From the NCBI RefSeq assembly GCF_900176885.1, contig NZ_LT839648.1:2410718-2474717 (forward strand): a stretch of DNA of 64,000 bases, given 5' to 3'. The translations under genes were made by a program, and so were the position numbers. Origin of the DNA: Oceanobacillus senegalensis. GTDB lineage: Bacteria; Bacillota; Bacilli; Bacillales; Amphibacillaceae. The number at the start of each line of letters is the position of its first letter. Positions within the stretch are counted from its first letter, which is position 1. Below the pieces are notes generated by a model. The model did not search any database, was not told where the DNA came from, and saw nothing but the letters and a program-made list of their open reading frames with translations. This document shows positions 10,753 through 19,546 of this stretch, piece by piece.

Positions 10753-10781
10753 ATTCTAAGGTTAGACGTCCTACAAGTCAA
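10753..10781 (-). promoter_or_regulatory. nupC promoter with operator in the -35/-10 spacer
   Basis: On the minus strand TTGACT (rc of 10776-10781) and TAGAAT (rc of 10753-10758) are separated by exactly 17 bp. The 14-bp operator GTTAGACGTCCTAC (10761-10774) lies entirely within that spacer. This is a classic repressor arrangement and is the best-supported promoter in the window. Confidence 0.75.
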
Positions 10782-10866
10782 TACTTTTCTACAGAAATTG
10801 TGAACATCCTGAAATTTATGGGAGATCATATTGAATATTCTCAACTAACCATATATAGACAAATCT

Positions 10867-10901
10867 CTTCCGGCTTAAAGGGTTAGCTTTTATGCCGGAA
10901 G
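10867..10901 (-). terminator. Hairpin after the GntR gene
   Basis: CTTCCGGC (10867-10874) pairs with GCCGGAAG (10894-10901), and the stem extends inward through TAAA/TTTA. It lies just past the GntR stop. There is no T tract, so it may be a weak terminator or an RNA stabiliser. Confidence 0.45.
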
Positions 10902-10913
10902 CCACACAGAAAT

Positions 10914-11636
10914 TTATATTATTCTTTTTCGCATCACATGAAAAGATATTTGATCGGACTTAAAGAAGTTAATAGAATACAGTACGGGACGATTATTTAA
11001 ATCATAGTGAATCTGGCGTAAAACAAGAAGAGGCGTATCTTTATCACAGTTCATGATTTCTGATATTTCCTCATGATAGCCAACTGTTTTAATTTCTGCT
11101 TCTGCATGACTAATCGTAATTCCGGCTTCCTCTAATGAAGACAATATCGATTCTTGATTAAGTTTGTACCCTTTTTCTAAAAGATTTGCAGGGATTTTAT
11201 CAATACAATAGACTAACGGTTTCCCATCCGCAGTTCGAACCCGCTTCACTAGAAAAACTTGTTCCGCTTCATCCATATTCAATTCTTTAACATCGTCTCC
11301 ATGTGGATCAACATAACCTGTAAATAACACTTCTGTTCCTGGCTTTTTCCCTTCTCTTTCAATCATATCTGTAATACTGAATAACTCCTCAATTCCACCT
11401 GTAAAAACAGGCTTCTGATTAACAAAGGTCCCTACCCCATGCTTTCTAATAATAATATTTTCCTCTTCTAATATCCGCAATGCTTCACGAAGTGTATTCC
11501 GAGAAACACCTAGTTCCTTTGCAAAGACAGTTTCAGAAGGTAAACGTTCTCCCGGTTCCAATTCACCATCTTTTATCTTCCCTTTAATCTGCTCTATCAC
11601 AACTAAATAGCGTGGTGTCTGAAAATTATAATTCAC
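10914..11636 (-). CDS. GntR-family (HutC/UTRA) transcriptional regulator of nucleoside genes
   Basis: A 240-aa regulator with an N-terminal GntR winged helix-turn-helix (about residues 8-75; LPSETVFAKELGVSRNTLREAL is the recognition region) and a C-terminal UTRA ligand-binding domain (about 95-235). The start is GTG at 11636, with GGAGG 8 nt upstream. It is immediately upstream of nupC-pdp on the same strand. Three copies of a GACGTCC-centred 14-mer overlap the nupC and deoB promoters. By position I infer that it represses both operons and is relieved by a nucleoside or sugar phosphate. B. subtilis uses the unrelated DeoR for this job. Confidence 0.85.
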   Translation of the reverse strand: MNYNFQTPRYLVVIEQIKGKIKDGELEPGERLPSETVFAKELGVSRNTLREALRILEEENIIIRKHGVGTFVNQKPVFTGGIEELFSITDMIEREGKKPGTEVLFTGYVDPHGDDVKELNMDEAEQVFLVKRVRTADGKPLVYCIDKIPANLLEKGYKLNQESILSSLEEAGITISHAEAEIKTVGYHEEISEIMNCDKDTPLLVLRQIHYDLNNRPVLYSINFFKSDQISFHVMRKRII

Positions 11637-11782
11637 TTACCGTCCCTCCTCTTATTCATCTTATTTTACATTTTCTCTTAATCGCTTTCAAGGACTACTA
11701 GGGACGGTGCTCATGCAACAAGATAATTTTTTTAAGAGAAGTGGGAAATATAATCATACTTACGAATTGGAGGGAATTTTAC

Positions 11783-11923
11783 ATGAATAAAAATGAAAGA
11801 GTAAATGAGGAAGCTACCCTAAATAATAATCTAGGGTCTTCAACATTACAAACTAATCGTGATATTGCGAAAAGACACGAAAAACCAAAAGTTGCTAAAC
11901 CAGATAGGCAAGATAAAAAATAA
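11783..11923 (+). CDS. Small hydrophilic protein, 46 aa
   Basis: ATG at 11783 is preceded by a good GGAGG (8-nt spacing); the longer in-frame ATG at 11741 lacks a site. The product, rich in Asn, Lys, Arg and Glu and without hydrophobic core, ends KPKVAKPDRQDKK and looks intrinsically disordered. A 17-bp-stem terminator follows. I do not recognise it; minor spore proteins often have this composition, but that is only a possibility. Confidence 0.6.
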   Translation: MNKNERVNEEATLNNNLGSSTLQTNRDIAKRHEKPKVAKPDRQDKK

Positions 11924-12252
11924 AGGTATGCTATAAATGTAAGAATCAAACATTCTGTATCTAAAAACACCTATTTATTGGTGTTTTTAGATACAGGAAA
12001 TTTTATTCCATAACAGGAGTTGCACCGATCCAAATGTAGTTTTGAAGCAACCTATAGTCACGTTTCAAGAGAACTATCCTTGGTATATATATCATCTGTA
12101 CTTTCTCATTAATAAAAGAAGTTCTCATGGTACACTTTACTAGTGCTAGACATTGCTTCCCCATGTTTTTCCACTGTTAGCTTGTTGTTTATTCCATATA
12201 ATACGATTGTTATACGATTGTTCTATATTATGGATAGGGGACGGTGTTTATC
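11924..12252. other. Gene-free gap with terminator and short repeat
   Basis: Apart from the terminator at 11955-11996 and a half GGGACGGT motif at 12237-12244 next to the following start codon, I see only AT-rich sequence. No ORF with a ribosome site was found on either strand. Confidence 0.5.
11955..11996 (+). terminator. Long-stem intrinsic terminator
   Basis: A perfect 17-bp stem (11955-11971 with 11980-11996) with an 8-nt loop ends in GGTGTTTTTAGATACAG. The U stretch is inside the stem. It closes the small gene at 11783-11923. Confidence 0.75.
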
Positions 12253-12663
12253 ATGAATTGGCAAAAACAACTATTAACACTAATCAACAAATCAGAAAAT
12301 GAAAAAATTGCTCTTGCAATAGATATATCAACCGATGAATACCCAATCGAAACCATACGTAATATTATTTCTTTGTTTGAGGAAATAAGAGAAAAAACCC
12401 CTTTGGTTCTAGCCGACTATAAAATCAGAGAAATTACAAATACAAAGTCGGCTAAAAACATAACGTTTCATACCCACGGAAGAGCTTCCTATACAGAGGC
12501 ACTAGAATGGGGGCAAGAAAATGGCATTAAAAATCTTTTCTATATCACGGATGTTACGGGGCACTTTTGGGAAGAATTAAAAATCGACTATAAAGTCACT
12601 TGGCTTATACCGGATGACTTTAAACCTCATGTCCCATTTGGGAGAACTTTAAATTTGGTTTAA
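12253..12663 (+). CDS. Stand-alone VWA-like (DUF2201 C-terminal type) domain protein
   Basis: The 136-aa product looks like only the C-terminal VWA-like domain of the larger DUF2201 predicted metallopeptidase family: beta strand IALAIDIST at the MIDAS position, a short helix pair, a strand with LADYKIREI, the HGRASYTEAL segment where the family has a Gly-rich GGGTDF loop, then LFYITDVTGHFWE and VTWLIPDD. The MIDAS residues are degenerate (DISTDE for DxSxS), so metal binding may be lost. The start is uncertain: ATG 12253 or GTG 12244, both close to a GGGG site. No partner ATPase is nearby. Confidence 0.65.
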   Translation: MNWQKQLLTLINKSENEKIALAIDISTDEYPIETIRNIISLFEEIREKTPLVLADYKIREITNTKSAKNITFHTHGRASYTEALEWGQENGIKNLFYITDVTGHFWEELKIDYKVTWLIPDDFKPHVPFGRTLNLV

Positions 12664-12664
12664 C

Positions 12665-12700
12665 GGGGACGGTTCGTGATCTCAAGGAACCATTCTCCCC
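12665..12700. repeat. GGGACGGTTC-type hairpin repeat
   Basis: GGGG plus GGTTC pairs with GAACC plus CCCC around a small internal loop. It belongs to the short dispersed family also seen at 32050-32086, 32598-32645 and 37433-37469. Confidence 0.6.
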
Positions 12701-12703
12701 CAC

Positions 12704-12743
12704 AAAATGCCAGTCTCCCATATTACCTAGAGACTGGCATTTT
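12704..12743. terminator. Bidirectional terminator
   Basis: A 14-bp stem (AAAATGCCAGTCTC 12704-12717, complement 12730-12743) is flanked by A and T runs. It lies between convergent genes (12253-12663 plus strand, 12767-13486 minus strand) and can serve both. Confidence 0.9.
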
Positions 12744-12766
12744 TTCTTTTGATTCACTTTCAACTG

Positions 12767-13486
12767 CTAAAATGGATTCGTCGCCCAAATTGCTGATGTT
12801 TTAATAAAGGATCGCTGTTCAAGTTTTAGAAGGCTTGTCATATACTCCGCTAAATCCTCTGCTTGGGTAAATCTTTCCGGATCACGTTCAGTAGAGCCTA
12901 TTCCTCTAGTAAATTCTGTTTCAACAAGACTTGGTGTCAGCACACTAACGCGAATATTATTCCGGCGCACCTCCTGCATCAAAGATTCACTCAAACCTAT
13001 AACTGCAAATTTGGATGCACTATATGCACTAGATCCTTCTGTTCCCTTTAAACCGGACATAGAGGAAATGTTTATAATATCCCCACGATTTCTTTCAATC
13101 ATCCCTGGTAATATAGCTTTGGTTACATAAACGATGCCCATCACATTGACATCAAGAACCTCTTTCCATTTTTCATTGGGAATTTCTAGAAAAGGACCAC
13201 GCACCCCTATTGCTGCATTATTAATAAGAATATCAATCGGTCCAAGCTGACTCTCTATATCTTGAACCGCTGCTTTCACCTGTATTTCATTCGACACATC
13301 CGCAGCGGCTGTTACAAAGGTTGCTCCTAATGTCGTTAATTCCTTCCGAATTGGATCGAAGCTTTTTTCGGACGTAGCTATTAAACCTAGTTCCACCCCT
13401 TCTTTAGCAAGCTCTAACACCGTAGCGCGTCCAATCCCCCTACTAGCACCAGTGATAAGTGCCTTTTTTCCTTTTAATGATTGCAT
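12767..13486 (-). CDS. yoxD: Short-chain dehydrogenase/reductase, YoxD-type 3-oxoacyl-ACP reductase homologue
   Basis: NAD(P)-dependent oxidoreductase of the classical SDR fold, 239 aa. Visible motifs are TGASRGIG (about 13-20) for cofactor binding, NNAAIG (about 89-94), the catalytic Ser in INISSMSG and YSASK (about 155-159). The start MQSLKGKKALITG and the end IKTSAIWATNP closely follow B. subtilis YoxD, a FabG-like enzyme of unknown substrate. Monocistronic, with a shared terminator downstream. Confidence 0.85.
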   Translation of the reverse strand: MQSLKGKKALITGASRGIGRATVLELAKEGVELGLIATSEKSFDPIRKELTTLGATFVTAAADVSNEIQVKAAVQDIESQLGPIDILINNAAIGVRGPFLEIPNEKWKEVLDVNVMGIVYVTKAILPGMIERNRGDIINISSMSGLKGTEGSSAYSASKFAVIGLSESLMQEVRRNNIRVSVLTPSLVETEFTRGIGSTERDPERFTQAEDLAEYMTSLLKLEQRSFIKTSAIWATNPF

Positions 13487-13555
13487 ACTCGATCACCCTT
13501 CCACTATAAGTATATTACAAACAGCATAGCATATCTGGGTGCTCTTGATGTATAT

Positions 13556-13601
13556 AAAAACAGGTCCTTTATCTATTTTCATAGACAAAAAACCTGTTTT
13601 T
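13556..13601 (-). terminator. Intrinsic terminator after the tryptophanase-family gene
   Basis: AAAAACAGGT (13556-13565) pairs with ACCTGTTTTT (13592-13601), with an inner TCTAT/ATAGA stem. The T run follows on the minus strand, just past the stop at 13613. Confidence 0.85.
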
Positions 13602-13612
13602 GAATTCTTACC

Positions 13613-15085
13613 TTAATTCAACACCAATTCTTCTTCCTTATTAAGTGTTTCTAAGTCTTCTTTAAATTTCTTCACTAATTTTTCTGGCCAGTCCGATGTT
13701 GCTTCTAATTTTCCAATAAAGAAACGCATTACTTTCGGTTCATCAACAAAGCGTAATCCACCAATTAACTCTCGATTTTCATATAACCATGTGATTCGGT
13801 CTACCGCATATTCAACATGTGAAAGGGAGTAAACACGTCGTGGCATTGCAAGGCGCAATAGCTCCATATTAGATAATGTTTCATTTCCATCTTCGTCACG
13901 GTTCTCTGACAATGTTCCACGCTCCATACCTCTTACCCCACTAATAATGTAATATGCTGCTGCAAGAGCCCCTGAAGGATATTCAGTTTGAGGAATGTGG
14001 TCTACAAATTCCATAGCATTCACATGACATCCTAAACCGCCTGCTGGTGTAACTACTGGAACACCCCGTTTTTCTAGTTCACTCACCATATATTCAATAA
14101 ACTTTGGTCCTTGGTTAATCATATCCTCATCCATCGTTTCATCCAGACCAACAACCATTGCTTCCATCTCTCTAACAGACATACCACCATAAGTAAGGAA
14201 ACCTTCATATAGCGGAACTAGCTCACGCATTTTCGCATAAAGTTCTGCATTATTCGTACATATCCCGCCACCTCGTGCACAGCCAAGTTTACGTGCTGAG
14301 AAATAGAAAATATCTGTCAAATCAGCTACTGTTTTACTTATTTCCCTAATACTCATATCCTGGCATTTTTCTTCGCGTGTTTTGATAAAATGGAGATTGT
14401 CAGCTAATAAACTAGCATCATAAACAAGCATAAGGCCATACTCATCACAAACTTTACGGACTTCTTGCAAATTTTCAAGAGAGTGAGGTTGTCCGCCAAT
14501 TAAATTGGTTCCTGCCTCTAAACGAACAAACGAAATGTTTTCTACCCCTTTTTCTTCAATAAAAGTACGGAGCTTATCAATATCTAAATTCCCCTTAAAT
14601 GGATGACTGCTTTTTATCTCCATTGCCTCATCTAGATAAAGCTCCTCCACTTTTCCTCCATTAATTTCGATATGTGTTTTTGTCGTCGTAAAATGATAAT
14701 TCATTGGTACGTATGTATTTTCCTGAACAAAGGCCTTTGAAATAATATTCTCACAAGCTCTTCCTTGGTGGGCAGGTAGAAAATAAGTGGAACCAAAAAT
14801 TTCTTGAACCTTATTTTCTAATTTTGTAAATGTAGCTGAACCAGCATAACTATCATCTGCCTGTAACATTGCAGCTTGCTGTTTATCACTCATTGCATTA
14901 ACACCACTGTCTGTTAACATATCTAAAAATACATCATCTGTTTTTAATAAAAAGGTATTAAAACCCGCTTCTTTAATCGCCTCTAAACGACGGTCAACAG
15001 GTTTGAGATTAATCTTCTGAACTATCCTTGCTTTATGCATTTCCAATGGTAACGATTCCCCGCTAAATAATTTCACATCTGACAT
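13613..15085 (-). CDS. Beta-eliminating lyase, tryptophanase / tyrosine phenol-lyase family
   Basis: PLP enzyme of fold type I, 490 aa, the usual length for TnaA/Tpl (about 460-475 aa, slightly longer here). Seen: the N-terminal IKEAGFNTFLLKTDDVFLDMLTDSG block, AHQGRACENI (about 105-114), the pyridine-N aspartate D223 in LVYDAS, and the PLP lysine K266 in SARKLGCARGGG. In E. coli TnaA this lysine sits in SAKKD and in Tpl in SGKKD, so the loop is different. Reaction class (indole/phenol or other C-beta elimination giving pyruvate and ammonia) follows from the family; the substrate is not certain. There is no TnaC-like leader or permease partner. Next upstream is gdhA. Confidence 0.82.
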   Translation of the reverse strand: MSDVKLFSGESLPLEMHKARIVQKINLKPVDRRLEAIKEAGFNTFLLKTDDVFLDMLTDSGVNAMSDKQQAAMLQADDSYAGSATFTKLENKVQEIFGSTYFLPAHQGRACENIISKAFVQENTYVPMNYHFTTTKTHIEINGGKVEELYLDEAMEIKSSHPFKGNLDIDKLRTFIEEKGVENISFVRLEAGTNLIGGQPHSLENLQEVRKVCDEYGLMLVYDASLLADNLHFIKTREEKCQDMSIREISKTVADLTDIFYFSARKLGCARGGGICTNNAELYAKMRELVPLYEGFLTYGGMSVREMEAMVVGLDETMDEDMINQGPKFIEYMVSELEKRGVPVVTPAGGLGCHVNAMEFVDHIPQTEYPSGALAAAYYIISGVRGMERGTLSENRDEDGNETLSNMELLRLAMPRRVYSLSHVEYAVDRITWLYENRELIGGLRFVDEPKVMRFFIGKLEATSDWPEKLVKKFKEDLETLNKEEELVLN

Positions 15086-15138
15086 TTTATCCCTTCCCTT
15101 TCCCCACTATTATTAGAACTTTCAAGTATCTTACTTAA

Positions 15139-15167
15139 ATTATACGCTACAATATATCAGAAAACAA
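15139..15167 (-). promoter_or_regulatory. Promoter of the tryptophanase-family gene
   Basis: TTGTTT (rc of 15162-15167), a 17-bp spacer and a perfect TATAAT (rc of 15139-15144) lie about 55 bp upstream of the start codon. Confidence 0.65.
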
Positions 15168-15272
15168 CAAAATTCTTTATTACATGAACGCTTTTATGTA
15201 TTAAAGCAAATCAGAGAGGGATAATACTAACGTATAGTAACCTTTTTCCAACATTAAAAAGAATGGAACATC

Positions 15273-15312
15273 AAAAAAATGCCAGTTCCCCACTCCTGAG
15301 GAAAACTGACAT
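15273..15312 (-). terminator. Intrinsic terminator after gdhA
   Basis: On the minus strand AATGTCAGTTTTCC pairs imperfectly with GGGGAACTGGCATT and is followed by seven T residues. It separates gdhA from the tryptophanase-family gene. Confidence 0.8.
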
Positions 15313-15337
15313 TACCTTAAAACACCTAGAACCTATA

Positions 15338-16744
<1,407 letters not shown>

Positions 16745-16832
16745 TTAAAAAATTATTAAAAATTTTTATAATTACTGTCTTTTGTCATGTTTTCATTTTA
16801 TACTTTTCTTAATGATAGTTACAATATAAATA

Positions 16833-16860
16833 ATCGATTAAATCAATGCTTTAAATGCAT
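16833..16860. promoter_or_regulatory. Two overlapping LysR-type T-N11-A boxes between gdhA and gltC
   Basis: ATGCTTTAAATGCAT (16846-16860) is a 4-7-4 dyad with T-N11-A. ATCGATTAAATCAAT (16833-16847) is a second, imperfect dyad that also fits T-N11-A. They lie in the divergent intergenic region where a LysR regulator would bind. Confidence 0.5.
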
Positions 16861-16883
16861 TAAACATAGGAGTGATACAAAAA

Positions 16884-17795
16884 ATGGAAATTAGACAGAT
16901 ACAATACTTTATGGAAGCTGCAGAAAGAGAACATGTGACAGAAGCTGCTGATGCCCTTCATGTAGCACAATCTTCAGTTAGTAGACAGATTGGCAATTTA
17001 GAGGATGAATTAGGGGTCGAATTATTTATAAGAGAAGGAAGAAGGGTAAAATTAACCCCTCTTGGAAAAATCTTTTATGAACGAGTAAAGCAAGCAATCA
17101 ATATCTTAGATGATGCAAAAAAAGAGGTTACAGAATATCTAGATCCAGAAAAGGGAACAATCCGAATTGCCTTTCCTAATAGTATGGCAGCACATACATT
17201 GCCTTCCATCATCTCTGCTTTCCGTGCAAGATATCCGGAGGCAAAATTTCAAATGACGAATGCCCTTCATCAAGACTTAATTAAAGGGGTTATTAATGGT
17301 GATTTCAACTTGGCCATGATATCACCAATGCCAAAAAAAGATAAGGAGAAGAAAATAAATGGAACGACTTTGTTCAGTGAAAATATTGTCGTACTACTAC
17401 CACTTCAGCACCCATTAGCAAATAAACCCTCCATTCATCTTCAAGAACTAAAAGATGATCCATTCGTAGTATTAACGGAAGGACATAAATTCCGTGACCA
17501 GGTCGTTCGTTCATGTAATAAGGCTGGTTTTTCTCCAAAAATATCTTTTGAAGGAGAAAATATTGACGCATTAAAAGGATTGGTATCTGCAGAATTAGGT
17601 GTTGCCCTCATGCCAGAAATGACTTTAGTAGATAACACGCCTAGATCCACCGTTATGGTCCCACTAGCAGATACAAGTCTTACCCGTACCGTTGGAATCA
17701 TCTATCCAGCCCACCGAGAACTACTACCAACCGAAAAAATATTTTACGACTTCTTAAAAGAGACATATGAAAGATTAAATGAATTTAGGATGTAG
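16884..17795 (+). CDS. gltC: LysR-family regulator, GltC-like
   Basis: 303-aa LysR regulator: N-terminal winged HTH (AADALHVAQSSVSRQIGNLEDELG, about 20-43) and a periplasmic-binding-like effector domain (about 90-295). It follows B. subtilis GltC closely along its length (MExRQxxYFMExAEREHVxEAAD, EYLDP.GT, GLVSA.LGVALMPE). ATG 16884 is used, with AGGAG upstream; an in-frame GTG at 16872 is nearer to that site and less likely. In B. subtilis GltC activates gltAB in response to 2-oxoglutarate/glutamate and contacts glutamate dehydrogenase; here the divergent partner is gdhA, so I infer control of gdhA. Confidence 0.85.
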   Translation: MEIRQIQYFMEAAEREHVTEAADALHVAQSSVSRQIGNLEDELGVELFIREGRRVKLTPLGKIFYERVKQAINILDDAKKEVTEYLDPEKGTIRIAFPNSMAAHTLPSIISAFRARYPEAKFQMTNALHQDLIKGVINGDFNLAMISPMPKKDKEKKINGTTLFSENIVVLLPLQHPLANKPSIHLQELKDDPFVVLTEGHKFRDQVVRSCNKAGFSPKISFEGENIDALKGLVSAELGVALMPEMTLVDNTPRSTVMVPLADTSLTRTVGIIYPAHRELLPTEKIFYDFLKETYERLNEFRM

Positions 17796-17950
17796 GCGGG
17801 AGTACTTCTGCCATTCTATCCACCCCATACAAAGGAAATTACTTTTACTCTAATTTCCTACATTATTATTTACTCAACATTGAACTAAATTATTTTTTAC
17901 ATTATATGTTTTTTAGTTTAAATAGAATTGGGTTGATATAGCAACCGACC

Positions 17951-18511
17951 TTAGGCATCATGTTCTTTTTCCATGGCTTCTGCTTTCGTATGATGAACAG
18001 TTCCAAATGGGTGTTCTGGAGGTGCATAGATGGTATACAATTTCAGTGGAGTGTTACCTGTGTTAGTTAGATTATGCCATTTTCCAGCTGGGACCATGAT
18101 AGCATAGTCTTCGTATACACTCTCTTCAAAATCCAACTTATTTTTATTGTCACCCATTTGAACTAGCCCTTCCCCCTCTTCAATGCGTAGGAATTGGTCC
18201 ACATCGGGATGTACTTCTAGTCCAATATCTTCTCCAACTCTTATACTCATGAGCGTTACTTGTAAATTATCCCCCGTCCATAAAGTGGTTCGGAATGTAT
18301 CATTTTGCTCTGCTGCATCCTCTATATTAATAACAAATGGATGTCCTCCAAAATCCGTCATATTCATACCTTCTTGCCGCGAAAAAAATTGGTTTTCTAT
18401 CCCCCATCCTTGTGGATGTGGCCAATACATTGGATAGTATCTCCCATAGTTGTACATAGATGGATTGCTCACGTAATAGGGATGTGGATACATATATGGT
18501 ATATAGTACAT
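17951..18511 (-). CDS. Cupin protein with Tyr/Pro-rich N-terminus
   Basis: 186 aa. Residues 1-33 are a low-complexity Tyr/Pro/Met segment with 11 tyrosines in the first 30 residues. A single cupin domain follows (about 78-168): motif 1 EVHPDVDQFLRIEEGEG (H101, with Asp where the second His is usual) and motif 2 PAGKWHNLTN (H146). The tyrosine-rich head is reminiscent of spore coat or crosslinked surface proteins, and B. subtilis YrkC has a similar build. I infer a spore or surface role; enzyme activity is unknown. Good GGGGG-type ribosome site. Confidence 0.75.
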   Translation of the reverse strand: MYYIPYMYPHPYYVSNPSMYNYGRYYPMYWPHPQGWGIENQFFSRQEGMNMTDFGGHPFVINIEDAAEQNDTFRTTLWTGDNLQVTLMSIRVGEDIGLEVHPDVDQFLRIEEGEGLVQMGDNKNKLDFEESVYEDYAIMVPAGKWHNLTNTGNTPLKLYTIYAPPEHPFGTVHHTKAEAMEKEHDA

Positions 18512-18585
18512 GTTGCCTATTTCCCCCTTTCATGGTTTTACAACTACATCCTATGCAACAATTCAGAGAATGGTTCTTGGTTAAA

Positions 18586-18631
18586 ACAATAGCGTAGTCG
18601 TGAGAGTATTCTCCAACAACTACGCTATTGT
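18586..18631 (-). terminator. 13-bp perfect inverted repeat, possible terminator
   Basis: ACAATAGCGTAGT (18586-18598) pairs with its exact complement at 18619-18631. On the minus strand the stem ends ATTGTTTTAACC, so it can end transcripts from the zinc-ribbon gene at 18903-19166. Confidence 0.55.
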
Positions 18632-18730
18632 GAGTACTGAACCTAAACACCATTTATCTATTCTGTTTTTTACTCTAATTTAAATAAATGCCCTACGTTA
18701 CTAATAATTGAAAAATATAAGGTGATTGAG

Positions 18731-18817
18731 TTGAATACGCTTTACTCTTTTTTAAGTATATCTGTAAAAGAATGCAAAAATCCGCCTGCCATTGATTACA
18801 TCATACAAACCTCTTAA
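18731..18817 (+). CDS. Doubtful 28-aa ORF with ribosome site
   Basis: TTG at 18731 is preceded by AAGGTGAT at a suitable distance; the frame is 28 codons and ends with TAA. The peptide starts MNTLYSFLSISVKEC. There is no other support, and the peptide matches nothing I know. Confidence 0.2.
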   Translation: MNTLYSFLSISVKECKNPPAIDYIIQTS

Positions 18818-18902
18818 AGTTTCATTACGGAAAGTTAAGTTAAGTACAAATTACAAATTTCCCACCTAACGTTCTTTCAGTTCACGTATGCGAACATAAG
18901 CA

Positions 18903-19166
18903 TTAATAATTAGTCACATCAGAACCGTCCCTAAATGCTCTTGTTTCTTCATGCTGGCAATTGGTGCAATAAAAATAGTGTAAGCATTGATGGTTTTCTA
19001 ATGACTTGGTATCACCATCAACCATTTTCACCATATCAATATCTAGATAGGCACTATAGTCATCGAAATAATCCATGACTTTTCCATGATCATCCATGTT
19101 TGACTGACAGTTTGGACATGAAATCATAACCATCTCTATACCATTACATAAAGGACATAAATCCAT
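18903..19166 (-). CDS. Small zinc-ribbon protein
   Basis: 87 aa with CPLC (C4, C7) and CPNC (C17, C20) at the N-terminus, and C61 plus CTNC (C67, C70) near the C-terminus, enough to bind one or two zinc ions. The middle is acidic and aromatic (DYFDDYSAYLDID). Similar small proteins occur across Bacillaceae without known function. Its 3' end (18923-18937) contains the AGGGACGGTTC repeat motif, so the last residues FRDGSDVTNY probably derive from a repeat. GGGGG ribosome site before ATG 19166. Confidence 0.7.
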   Translation of the reverse strand: MDLCPLCNGIEMVMISCPNCQSNMDDHGKVMDYFDDYSAYLDIDMVKMVDGDTKSLENHQCLHYFYCTNCQHEETRAFRDGSDVTNY

Positions 19167-19250
19167 GGTTTAGATCCCCCTTTTTCCCATATATATCTAG
19201 AATCTCTCAAAGATAAACGATTTATGTATGGAGGAGAATGGGTGATCTGA

Positions 19251-19453
19251 ATGAAAACAGCTAATGGTCTAACTACTTTAAGTAGAAATTACCATCCAGC
19301 GTACAGTACCTTGAATGAAGCCATGGAAAGTTGTGAAAAAATTGATAGAAACCTATCCAGCTGCACATAAAGCAAAAGGTACCTTAACAGCCGTAAAAAA
19401 AGGCTTTAGATACCGTTAATCCGACATTAACTGGCGGCGTTTTTTTAGGTTGA
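19251..19453 (+). pseudogene. Degraded small gene with two frameshifts
   Basis: From ATG 19251 the frame reads MKTANGLTTLSRNYHPAYS and stops at 19368-19370 after 39 codons. Shifting frame near 19340 gives IETYPAAHKAKGTLTAVKK, and shifting again at the A7 run near 19400 gives ALDTVNPTLTGGVFLG and a TGA at 19451. The three pieces join into one plausible ~66-residue protein, so I read this as a broken gene. A GTTAAT/ATTAAC hairpin and a T7 run lie over its end. Function unknown. A small regulatory ORF is a weaker alternative. Confidence 0.45.
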
Positions 19454-19546
19454 TGTCTTAAGCACCGTCACCATATTTATAAAAGTTTATAAAAGTATGT
19501 TATCCTATTAGGCAGTAATGAAGTCCACCAAAGGAGATTATAAAAA

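Larger units (their letters stand above)
18512..18902. other. Gene-poor gap
   Basis: The gap holds the inverted repeat at 18586-18631 and a doubtful 28-codon ORF at 18731-18817. The rest is AT-rich without visible features. Confidence 0.45.

Noticed and set aside
15086..15272. TnaC-like leader peptide before the tryptophanase-family gene
   Set aside because: No short ORF with a conserved Trp and no Rho-type leader could be found; only a sigma-A promoter is visible.
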